A stretch of 5,482 nt of DNA from the NCBI GenBank assembly GCA_900548415.1, contig URKO01000103.1, positions 1-5,482 on the forward strand, read 5' to 3'. The DNA comes from an uncultured Porphyromonas sp. GTDB taxonomy: Bacteria; Bacteroidota; Bacteroidia; Bacteroidales; Porphyromonadaceae. Made by a program: the position numbers and the translations under genes. A model generated the notes under the pieces. That model saw only the letters and a program-made list of their open reading frames with translations. It made no database searches and was not told where the DNA came from. Positions 1 to 5,482 of the stretch are shown here, in pieces. Within the stretch, counting starts at the first letter, position 1. The number at the start of each line of letters is the position of its first letter.

Positions 1-2
1 CC

Positions 3-800
3 CTGCAAGCCTTTATGGTTATGCTTAGGTTGGATGGGACGCCCAATGTTTACTTTCCTACTGCACCAAAGTACTCTGTGCTTGTAGATCCTAATAGTCC
101 AGAAGGAAAGGGAGCTGAGTTGCGCAGCACGGACGAGGGGTCGAGCAAGGAACCCGAGCGGTATGTCGCGGTGAAGGTGACCGATGCCGAGGGTGGCTAT
201 ACCTCTGCGGTACTGCTGCCCGAAGATACGGAAGAGTCAATCCCTGCGATGATTGCGCCGGAGGGTATGCAGACAGCTCCGCTTGTTTACTTCATCAGCC
301 CGACCGATAGTAGCTGCAACTTCGTACAGACCAATGTGCCTAGTGCCGTGGTCGAGCTAGGCGTCTTTGCGCCTACCGATGGCATGCTCACGCTAGACTT
401 CACGACGTTGGCGGAGAAGCCCTTCGACAAGCTGTCTCTCTACGATCGTCTGCGTGGCACCGAGCAGGATCTGCGGGTCAACCCGACCTACAGCTACGGC
501 TATAGCGAGCGTGACGGACGTCGCTTCGAGCTACGTATGTCGTACGGCAATATCCGCTACGAGCCGCAGCAGGATCACCAGGCTGATCTAGCCATCGAGC
601 GCACCGCTACGGGCTATCGCATCTCCTACGATCAGGGTATCGCAGGCTACCAGCTGTACAGCGTACACGGCTATCTACTAGAGCGTGCTACGACCGAAGG
701 TCAGACGCAGGTAGAGATCGAAATGCCCGAGACGGACGTCGTACTGCTCGACGTACAGTCCGCCGACGGTCTCCGCTGGATCAAGAAGCTTCAGCGATAA
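3..800 (+). CDS. C-terminal part of a secreted/surface protein with a type IX secretion sorting domain (5' partial)
   Basis: The frame is open from the left edge (codons for LQAF precede the ATG at 15), so this is very probably the tail of a longer gene and not a 261-residue protein starting at 15. Numbering from that Met, residues 85-205 look like beta-sandwich repeats of the kind that precede sorting domains in Bacteroidota: an LSLYDRL strand at 140-146 and an RRFELRMSY strand at 169-177. Residues 209-261 fit a type IX secretion C-terminal domain: a GYQLYSVHG strand-turn near its start, an alternating hydrophobic strand (VVLLDVQ) near the end, and a closing basic WIKKLQR. In that family the domain directs export through the outer membrane and is then usually cleaved, leaving the protein secreted or attached to lipopolysaccharide. 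No catalytic motif is visible, so the substrate or role is unknown. The gene converges on aroB across a repeat-rich gap. The first 120 bp are clearly less GC-rich than what follows. Confidence 0.75.
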   Translation: MQAFMVMLRLDGTPNVYFPTAPKYSVLVDPNSPEGKGAELRSTDEGSSKEPERYVAVKVTDAEGGYTSAVLLPEDTEESIPAMIAPEGMQTAPLVYFISPTDSSCNFVQTNVPSAVVELGVFAPTDGMLTLDFTTLAEKPFDKLSLYDRLRGTEQDLRVNPTYSYGYSERDGRRFELRMSYGNIRYEPQQDHQADLAIERTATGYRISYDQGIAGYQLYSVHGYLLERATTEGQTQVEIEMPETDVVLLDVQSADGLRWIKKLQR

Positions 801-830
801 GAACAGGCGCTCGTCGCATATAAATAGCGT

Positions 831-867
831 AATCGGGGTAGTCCTCCTAGTGAGAGCTACCCCGATT
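831..867 (+). terminator. Terminator-like hairpin downstream of the secreted-protein gene
   Basis: A perfect 11-bp stem (AATCGGGGTAG at 831-841 with CTACCCCGATT at 857-867) encloses a 15-nt loop. It begins 31 nt after the stop codon at 798-800, where a terminator would be expected. There is no clear U-tract on the plus strand after the stem; on the minus strand it is followed by the moderately T-rich TATTTATAT. It may therefore stop transcription from both directions, but factor-independent action is not assured. Confidence 0.55.
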
Positions 868-999
868 GCTGTATCATAGCCACTAAGGTGGGGGAGCCTC
901 GATAAAATAGATAGACGGTGCAAAGGTAGTACGACAGCTCATCGAGACAGAGCTCAGGTGCACTCAGCGTCGCTCTGTAATCTGCAAGCGTATCAACAG

Positions 1000-1045
1000 C
1001 CCCTAAGGAGACTGTTGACTTTTGCAACAGTCTCTCTCTAAGGGG
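1000..1045. repeat. Imperfect long hairpin with a 10-bp perfect core
   Basis: GAGACTGTTG (1008-1017) and CAACAGTCTC (1025-1034) form a perfect 10-bp stem with a 7-nt loop, ACTTTTG. A second, outer pairing of CCCCT (1000-1004) with AGGGG (1041-1045) extends it across an internal loop. A further CAACAG at 994-999 could compete for the CTGTTG arm. It could be a transcription stop for RNA coming from either side; no adjoining U-tract is visible. Confidence 0.45.
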
Positions 1046-1067
1046 GAGCGACGCACTCCGAGAAACG

Positions 1068-1102
1068 CACCGTCGGGGTGGGGGCTCCCACCGTAGGGGT
1101 GG
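1068..1102. repeat. Short direct repeat with an intervening hairpin
   Basis: CACCGTCGGGGTGG (1068-1081) recurs as CACCGTAGGGGTGG (1089-1102), 13 of 14 identical, 21 bp apart. Between them GGTGGG (1077-1082) and CCCACC (1087-1092) form a 6-bp hairpin with a GGCT loop. The second copy runs into the first GTAGGG unit, so the first copy may be a decayed end of the same repeat family. Confidence 0.5.
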
Positions 1103-1172
1103 ACCTGTGTGTCCGCCCGTCCTCACCTGAGCGCAGTCTATTCTGTGGGCGGACACGCAGGTCCGCCCCTAC
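1093..1172. repeat. GTAGGG-family palindromic units, head-to-head pair (A1/A2)
   Basis: Two 26-nt arms, 1093-1118 and 1147-1172, are inverted copies matching at 24 of 26 positions, with a 28-nt spacer. Both differences place a T in the left arm opposite a G in the right arm, so in a plus-strand RNA all 26 positions still pair, two of them as G-U wobbles. Each arm is also close to self-complementary: GGGCGGAC, then six bases, then GTCCGCCC in the right-hand unit read on the minus strand. It can therefore form either one long hairpin or two small ones. The outer ends are GTAGGGG on each strand. The layout recalls REP/BIME-type repeats, but I cannot assign a named family. Confidence 0.8.
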
Positions 1173-1249
1173 ACAAGCTACGTCAGCACGACAATTCCAC
1201 TCATCAAACGCTGTAGCACCAGTAGCATAATAGAATGACGCACACAGAA

Positions 1250-1361
1250 GGACCTCGCAGAGGTCCGACGAATCATAGCCGTGGGTCGAAGGGGCAAAGC
1301 CCCGAACGACCCACGGACGCTAGACGCCTCCTGATTTATCGACCCCTTGTGGGTCGGACTA
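1250..1361 (+). repeat. Three-hairpin element, copy 1
   Basis: Three hairpins occur in order. H1 is 1250-1256 with 1260-1266 (7 bp, loop GCA). H2 is nested: a 10-bp stem, 1279-1288 with 1307-1316, then AA on one side and GAA on the other, then a 5-bp stem, GGGGC (1291-1295) with GCCCC (1299-1303), capped by AAA. H3 is CGACCC (1340-1345) with GGGTCG (1351-1356), followed by GACTA. H1 and H2 are joined by the linker GACGAATCATAGC. A second copy lies inverted at 1378-1495. No reading frame fits it. It may be a mobile palindromic repeat or a structured RNA; the function is unknown. Confidence 0.75.
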
Positions 1362-1377
1362 AACGAATCTACAGCTC

Positions 1378-1495
1378 TAGTCCGACCTCCCGCTAGGGGA
1401 GGTCGTTTCCCCTTATACGCACCTATGTCCCCCCAGTCGTTCGGAGCTTTGCTCCTTCGACTGGGGGCTATGATTCGTCCGACCGCAAGCGGTCG
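1378..1495 (-). repeat. Three-hairpin element, copy 2 (inverted)
   Basis: Read on the minus strand this repeats the plan of copy 1. H1 pairs 1489-1495 with 1480-1486 (7 bp). The linker GACGAATCATAGC is identical. H2 pairs 1458-1467 with 1430-1439 and has an inner GGAGC/GCTCC stem with AA, AAA and GAA in the same places. H3 pairs 1397-1405 with 1383-1391 (9 bp), followed by GACTA. Stem bases differ from copy 1 in paired fashion while the linker and H2 loops are unchanged. The two copies face each other: GGTCGGACTA (1352-1361) and TAGTCCGACC (1378-1387) form a perfect 10-bp inverted repeat across the 16-nt centre. Confidence 0.75.
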
Positions 1496-1531
1496 CTCTG
1501 CAATCGTTATATTGTCGGCTAGATCGACAAC

Positions 1532-1556
1532 GGACGCACAGATCGTGCGTCCCTAC
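1532..1556 (-). repeat. GTAGGG-family palindromic unit, single copy (B1)
   Basis: On the minus strand this reads GTAGGGACGCAC, a short loop, then GTGCGTCC. The 8-bp stem is 1532-1539 with 1545-1552. Its end, GTGCGTCCCTAC (1545-1556), is an exact inverted match to the start of unit B2 (1587-1598), so the two could also pair across 30 bp. It has the same GTAGGG start and inward-facing GGAC/GTCC dyad as the A pair. Confidence 0.7.
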
Positions 1557-1585
1557 AGAAGTCGTATCAAAGCAAAACGTCGCCG

Positions 1586-1702
1586 TGTAGGGACGCACGA
1601 AAGTGTCGAGTCGGAGGGCGTCCGTTGTATAACAGGTTACAGCGTCGTGGTTTTAACGGGGACGGACGCCCTCCGGCTAGACACTAGCCGTGCGTCCCTA
1701 CA
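1586..1702. repeat. GTAGGG-family head-to-head pair (B2/B3), 117-bp nested palindrome
   Basis: Outer arms of 14 bp (1586-1599 with 1689-1702), middle arms AGTGTC/GACACT (1602-1607 with 1680-1685) and inner arms of 14 bp (1612-1625 with 1662-1675) are all perfect, around a 36-nt loop. Each half is also a unit: GTAGGGACGCAC at one end and GGGCGTCC at the other. The right half, on its own, has a perfect 7-bp hairpin, CGGCTAG (1674-1680) with CTAGCCG (1684-1690), capped by ACA. It starts 22 nt beyond the aroB stop and is the first strong structure an aroB transcript meets, so it may serve as its 3' end or terminator. Confidence 0.8.
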
Positions 1703-1723
1703 ACGGGGTACACGTCTGGCTGC

Positions 1724-2818
1724 TTACAGCATCGTGTCTTGGTAGTAGTCGAGCGCCTCGGTGATGTCGAGGGGAGCGTTTTGTAGTTCGTGGACTTGAC
1801 CGATGGCCGAGAGCGCGACGGTGGTGATGCGCTGGGCGTCGCTATTCTTCTTGTCGTGGAGCATCAGTTCCCTGAGCGCATCGTAGTCTCGGCAGGTGAT
1901 GGCGAGCGGACGGTATAGCTCCTGCACTACGGCGAGCAACTGGTGTAGCACCTCCTTGGGGAAGCCTAGCTTGACATGCGAGAGGTAAAGCTCGGGCACA
2001 AGTCCCAGAGCCACCGCCTCTCCATGTAGCAAAGGCGTGTCGCTGTGCTGATGGCTCCACGCCTCAAAGGCATGTCCGAAGGTGTGCCCTAGGTTGAGCT
2101 GGTGACGGAGCCCCTGATCTAGACGATCCTGCGCCACGATGTCGAGTTTGAACTGCACTGCCTCACGAATGAGCGGGGTGAGTTGCTCTAAGGAGAGCGG
2201 TTGCTCGGGCAGTACTTGCAGTAGCCGACGCCACAGGTCGGGACTAACGAGCAGTCCATACTTGATCAGCTCGCCACAGCCTGAGCGTAGCTCCTCCTCT
2301 GGGAGGCTCTCCAGCCAAGCTGTGTCGCAGAGCGTCAGTGTGGTAGCTTCATCGGTAAAAGCTCCGAGGAGGTTCTTAACACCCGCAAAGTTGACCCCGC
2401 ATTTGCCCCCCACAGCCGCGTCTGCCATGGCGAGGAGCGTCGTGGGGAGTAGGACGAGCGAGACACCCCGCATATAGATCTGAGCGAGGAAGCCGACGGC
2501 GTCGCTCACGGCTCCACCGCCCAGTGCGATGAGTGTAGCTCCACGAGTGGCTCCCTGCTCGAGGAGCCAGCGCGCCATCTCGGCGATGCCCTCCAGGCTC
2601 TTCGCCTCCTCAGGGTCGTTAATCAGATAGCGAGGCAGCTCCGTCAGCTCGGGATAACTCTTCGCTATCAGCTCTTGGCTCAGATGCCACACCCTCGCAT
2701 CTGCCAGTAGGTAGTAGCTCTCGGGCTTCCCCTGGCGGAGCAACTCCCGCAGGTAGTCGCCCATCAGGTTGCCCACGAGCACCCTCGACTGGGTGGAGAT
2801 GAAGGATAGGGGTGGCAT
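1724..2818 (-). CDS. aroB: 3-dehydroquinate synthase
   Basis: The product converts DAHP to 3-dehydroquinate, the second step of the shikimate pathway to aromatic amino acids; it is a cytoplasmic, NAD- and metal-dependent enzyme. The 364 residues match the usual family length. In order: the nucleotide-binding GGGAVSD at 100-106, the signature PTTLLAMADAAVGGKCGVN at 125-143, GCGELIKYG at 180-188, LNLGHTFGHA at 241-250, HGEAVALG at 265-272 and DKKN at 322-325. By family knowledge E183, H245 and H265 are the metal ligands; all are present. The signature is somewhat unusual: S in GGGAVSD where G or T is common, and C140 where T is usual in GGKTGVN. The MAD-A-VGGK and VNFAGVKN wording is typical of Bacteroidota. 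The ATG at 2818 is the first after the alaS stop and gives a normal N-terminus; no Shine-Dalgarno precedes it, so translation may be coupled to alaS. Confidence 0.95.
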   Translation of the reverse strand: MPPLSFISTQSRVLVGNLMGDYLRELLRQGKPESYYLLADARVWHLSQELIAKSYPELTELPRYLINDPEEAKSLEGIAEMARWLLEQGATRGATLIALGGGAVSDAVGFLAQIYMRGVSLVLLPTTLLAMADAAVGGKCGVNFAGVKNLLGAFTDEATTLTLCDTAWLESLPEEELRSGCGELIKYGLLVSPDLWRRLLQVLPEQPLSLEQLTPLIREAVQFKLDIVAQDRLDQGLRHQLNLGHTFGHAFEAWSHQHSDTPLLHGEAVALGLVPELYLSHVKLGFPKEVLHQLLAVVQELYRPLAITCRDYDALRELMLHDKKNSDAQRITTVALSAIGQVHELQNAPLDITEALDYYQDTML

Positions 2819-2842
2819 CTGGTCTAGCTGTTGGTCTAGCTG
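2819..2842 (-). repeat. Tandem 12-mer filling the alaS-aroB gap
   Basis: On the minus strand the whole gap between the alaS stop and the aroB ATG consists of CAGCTAGACCAA followed by CAGCTAGACCAG, two copies that differ only at the last base. The 24 nt keep aroB in the same frame as alaS; read through, they would encode QLDQQLDQ. No ribosome-binding motif lies within it. Confidence 0.85.
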
Positions 2843-5443
2843 CTAAATCAGCGAGACGATATGGTCTATGGCAGCTTGTAGCCCCTCAGGGTTGCGTCCG
2901 CCAGCCGTCGCAAAGTGTGGCTGACCACCGCCACCGCCCTTGATGAGCGAGGCGACCTCCTTGATGAGCTTGCTAGCGTTGAGTCCCTTGTCGACAAGGT
3001 CTGGCGAGAGGATCACTGTGAGGGTACACTTGCCCTCCTCGGCAGCACCGATGAGTGCTAGATAAGAGCCTTGTAGTCGCTCGCGAATGGTGCCAGCGAC
3101 ATCCTTAGCGACATCGCTACTCATTGGCTTATTGACGGCAACGATAGTTGTCTCGCCATGCTTCGTCTGATCGGCTAGAGCCTGTAGCGCTATTTGCTCC
3201 GCCTGAGCCTTGGTGTACTGCTCGATAGCTTTGCGCTGCTCGGCACCCTCGGCAATCAGTCGGTCTAGTGCCTTGAGCGGGTCGGGTACATTGTTGAGTC
3301 GCTCGTTGAAGAGCTGCAACTGCTCCTCCAGATGCTGTACATACTCCTCCGCCTTGGGACCCGTGACCGCCTCGATACGTCTGATGCCAGCGGCAATAGA
3401 GCCCTCGCTGATGATCTTGAAAAAGCCTATCTGCCCCGTGCTAGCCACGTGGGTACCACCGCATAGCTCGACTGAGTCGCCATACTTGATGACACGCACC
3501 TCATCGCCATACTTCTCGCCAAAGAGTGCCATAGCACCCATCTCCTTAGCCTTGGCGATCGGCACATTACGCTGCTCATCACGAGGCCTATCGGCACGGA
3601 TCTCAGCATTGACCAGACGCTCTACCTCGGCAATCTCTTCGGGAGTTACCTTCTTGAAGTGAGAGAAGTCAAAGCGTAGCAGGTCTGCCGATACGAGCGA
3701 ACCCTTTTGCTCTACATGAGTGCCGAGTACGGCTCTCAGTGCGTGGTGCATCAGGTGCGTCGCCGTATGGTTTGCCTCCGTGAGGTGACGTAGCTCAGCA
3801 CCGACACGCGCGATGAGTGGTTGCTTAGGATCTGCGGGGAGGGTCGAGAGGATATGGACGGTGAGGTTGTTCTCCCGCTTGGTGTCTAGGATCGGGTACT
3901 CGGTGCCGTCCTGAGCGATCAGCACGCCCTTGTCGCCCACCTGACCACCCATCTCAGCGTAGAAGGGCGTCTCAGCCAGCACCACCTGATAGTAGCTGCG
4001 CTTCTTGTCAGCCACCTTGCGGTAGCGCAGGATATGCGTCTCGATCTGGAGCGTCTCGTAGCCTACGAAGGTGCTCTCGGTGGTCTCCTCATCGAGGACC
4101 ACCCAGTCGGCAGCATCAACGGCAGCCGCCTGACGGGCACGACTCTTCTGCTCCTGCATCAGTTTGTCAAAAGCGACCTGATCGAGCGTCATACCACGCT
4201 CTGACAGGATCAACTCCGTGAGGTCTAGTGGGAAGCCGTAGGTGTCGTACAGGACGAAAGCGTCGGCACCTGACAGAACTTTTGCGTCCTGGGGTAGCTC
4301 CTGGATTTTGCTCTCTAGAAGTTTAAGTCCCTGAGCGAGGGTGCGTAGGAAGCTTTCCTCCTCCTCTTTGATCACCGAAGCGATCAGTTCGCGCTGAGCC
4401 ACGATCTCGGGATAAGCTTCGCCCATCACCTCATTGAGCGTGGGTAGGAGCGTGTAGAGCATCGGCTCATCGGCATGGAGGAAGGTGTAGGCGTAGCGCA
4501 CGGCACGACGTAGGATACGACGGATCACGTAGCCCGCCTTAGCATTGCTCGGGAGCTGTCCGTCGGCGATAGCAAAAGCGATCGTACGGATGTGGTCAGC
4601 GACGACACGCATGGCGATATCCACCTGCTCGTTCTGACCATACTGCTCCCCGCTGAGTGTCTCGATGGCACGGATCAGAGGGGTGAAAAGGTCGGTGTCG
4701 TAGTTCGACTTCTTGCCCTGCATAGCCATACAGAGACGCTCGAAGCCCATGCCGGTATCGATCACCTTGTGGGGTAGAGGCTCTAGATGTCCGTCAGCCT
4801 TGCGGTCGTACTGCATGAAGACGAGGTTCCAGATCTCGATGACCAGTGGGTGATCCTTGTTGACTAGATCACGACCGCAGACGAGCTGACGCTCCTCCTC
4901 GCTACGCAGGTCAATGTGTATCTCGGAGCAAGGACCGCAAGGACCCGTGTCACCCATCTCCCAGAAGTTGTCCTTGCGCGAGCCGTCGATGATACGATCC
5001 TCCGTGGTGTACTGTAGCCAGTAGCCTGCCGCCTCGTCGTCACGGCTCAGTCCCTCCTCGGCACTGCCGCCGAAGACGGTCACGTAAAGCCGATCCTTGG
5101 GTAGCTGGAGACGCTCCGTGAGGAAAGTCCAGGCGAACTCGATAGCCTCTTTCTTGAAGTAATCGCCAAAGGACCAGTTGCCCAGCATCTCAAACATGGT
5201 GTGGTGGTAGGTATCGCGTCCTACCTCCTCGAGGTCGTTGTGCTTACCGCTCACGCGGAGACACTTTTGCGAGTCTGCTGCACGACGATACTGAGGCTCT
5301 TTATTGCCCAGGATGATGTCCTTAAATTGGTTCATCCCGGCATTGGTAAACATGAGCGTGGGGTCGTCCTTGATCACCATCGGTGCCGAGGGTACAATGC
5401 GGTGCCCATGCTCCTCAAAGAAGTCGAGAAAGGCTTTTCGTAT
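2843..5443 (-). CDS. alaS: Alanyl-tRNA synthetase (missing only the first few codons)
   Basis: The product charges tRNA-Ala with alanine in the cytoplasm and hydrolyses mischarged Ser- and Gly-tRNA-Ala. The frame continues upstream of the ATG at 5380 as [20 protein letters not shown], the conserved AlaRS N-terminus, so that ATG is internal. Genomic sequence ends at 5443, about five codons short of the true start. The 867 residues present plus these give roughly the usual 870-880. Numbering from the internal Met: class II catalytic core with TNAGMNQF (12-19), motif 2 [17 protein letters not shown] (59-75) and motif 3 GMGFERL (210-216). The editing domain has the zinc-site HTATH (H538, H542) and CGGTH (C640, H644). 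A C-Ala domain ends with [14 protein letters not shown] (815-828). All key residues are present. It lies upstream of aroB, 24 bp apart and on the same strand; its promoter is outside the window. Confidence 0.97.
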   Translation of the reverse strand: MRKAFLDFFEEHGHRIVPSAPMVIKDDPTLMFTNAGMNQFKDIILGNKEPQYRRAADSQKCLRVSGKHNDLEEVGRDTYHHTMFEMLGNWSFGDYFKKEAIEFAWTFLTERLQLPKDRLYVTVFGGSAEEGLSRDDEAAGYWLQYTTEDRIIDGSRKDNFWEMGDTGPCGPCSEIHIDLRSEEERQLVCGRDLVNKDHPLVIEIWNLVFMQYDRKADGHLEPLPHKVIDTGMGFERLCMAMQGKKSNYDTDLFTPLIRAIETLSGEQYGQNEQVDIAMRVVADHIRTIAFAIADGQLPSNAKAGYVIRRILRRAVRYAYTFLHADEPMLYTLLPTLNEVMGEAYPEIVAQRELIASVIKEEEESFLRTLAQGLKLLESKIQELPQDAKVLSGADAFVLYDTYGFPLDLTELILSERGMTLDQVAFDKLMQEQKSRARQAAAVDAADWVVLDEETTESTFVGYETLQIETHILRYRKVADKKRSYYQVVLAETPFYAEMGGQVGDKGVLIAQDGTEYPILDTKRENNLTVHILSTLPADPKQPLIARVGAELRHLTEANHTATHLMHHALRAVLGTHVEQKGSLVSADLLRFDFSHFKKVTPEEIAEVERLVNAEIRADRPRDEQRNVPIAKAKEMGAMALFGEKYGDEVRVIKYGDSVELCGGTHVASTGQIGFFKIISEGSIAAGIRRIEAVTGPKAEEYVQHLEEQLQLFNERLNNVPDPLKALDRLIAEGAEQRKAIEQYTKAQAEQIALQALADQTKHGETTIVAVNKPMSSDVAKDVAGTIRERLQGSYLALIGAAEEGKCTLTVILSPDLVDKGLNASKLIKEVASLIKGGGGGQPHFATAGGRNPEGLQAAIDHIVSLI

Positions 5444-5482
5444 AGATCGGAAGAGCGTCGTGTAGGGAAAGAGTGTAGATCT
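5444..5482. other. Illumina adapter sequence (contamination at contig end)
   Basis: From 5444 the sequence starts AGATCGGAAGAGCGTCGTGT and continues to the last base as the standard read-through adapter, 39 of 39 bases as I know it. Read on the minus strand it stays in the alaS frame and encodes [13 protein letters not shown], a peptide familiar as an adapter artefact at the start of database proteins. It should be trimmed; the true insert ends at 5443. Confidence 0.97.

Larger units (their letters stand above)
801..1723. other. Repeat-rich non-coding gap between convergent genes
   Basis: These 923 bp lie between the stop of the secreted-protein gene and the stop of aroB. I see no credible gene. 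The open frames crossing the gap run through palindromes and have no recognisable protein character. It holds a terminator-like hairpin (831-867), a hairpin around 1000-1045, a short direct repeat (1068-1102) and two families of structured repeats, each entered separately. The stretches 868-999, 1173-1249, 1496-1531 and 1703-1723 contain nothing I can name beyond a small dyad at 1512-1530 (TTGTCG/CGACAA). Confidence 0.8.

Noticed and set aside
678..923. 81-codon minus-strand frame overlapping the secreted-protein gene end
   Set aside because: It begins with TTG, lies antisense to a better-supported gene and passes through the terminator-like hairpin.
857..1156. 99-codon open frame on the minus strand in the convergent gap
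   Set aside because: It runs across several palindromes, ends in a repeat arm, has a skewed composition and no recognisable domain; it looks like a chance open frame.
1093..1702. CRISPR array
   Set aside because: The repeats are palindromic, alternate in orientation, vary in length and lack regular spacers; no cas gene is present.
801..1723. Insertion sequence or other transposase-bearing element
   Set aside because: Inverted repeats are abundant but no transposase fragment is readable in any frame and no target-site duplication could be defined.
1347..1745. 132-codon open frame on the plus strand over the repeat cluster
   Set aside because: It crosses both structured repeat families and runs into the aroB 3' end antisense; the translation is Arg/Ser-rich without protein-like character.
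2139..2477. Plus-strand frame inside aroB, with similar ones at 3210-3662 and 4592-4777 inside alaS
   Set aside because: These are antisense shadows of strongly supported genes, with low-complexity Ser/Arg/Leu translations.
5378..5380. ATG at 5380 as the alaS start
   Set aside because: Conserved AlaRS residues (IRKAFLDFF and IVPSAP) lie upstream in the same frame, so this is an internal methionine.
1..5482. CTAG tetranucleotides appearing frequent
   Set aside because: A rough hand count gives near the random expectation; it only stands out against genomes where CTAG is rare.

Overview
The window looks like the end of a metagenomic or draft contig from a member of the Bacteroidota, most likely the genus Porphyromonas. 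Three things point there. The left-hand protein ends in what looks like a type IX secretion C-terminal sorting domain, a system confined to this phylum. The AlaRS and the 3-dehydroquinate synthase carry Bacteroidota-like wording in their motifs. Shine-Dalgarno signals are absent and the DNA is moderately GC-rich. The genus is an inference from remembered sequence style; no search was run.

Layout from left to right. Positions 3-800 (+) hold the 3' end of a gene for a secreted or surface protein. Positions 801-1723 are a 923-bp non-coding gap between convergent genes and are unusually rich in inverted repeats. Positions 1724-2818 (-) hold aroB, and 2843-5443 (-) hold alaS, nearly complete. The two minus-strand genes are co-directional, with alaS upstream. 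They are separated by exactly 24 bp, which is a perfect-phase tandem pair of 12-mers, so they probably form one transcription unit. Positions 5444-5482 are not genomic: they match the Illumina adapter, so the contig ends in library contamination a few codons before the alaS start.

The enzymes are housekeeping: alanyl-tRNA synthetase charges tRNA-Ala, and AroB makes 3-dehydroquinate in the shikimate pathway. The most interesting part is the convergent gap. It contains two families of structured repeats. The first is an inverted pair of about 115-bp elements, each with three hairpins whose stems differ by compensatory base-pair changes while loops and linkers are conserved (1250-1361 and 1378-1495). 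The second is a five-copy family of self-complementary units that start GTAGGG and end in a C-rich arm, mostly in head-to-head pairs (1093-1172, 1532-1556, 1586-1702). No transposase, CRISPR array, tRNA or rRNA is present.
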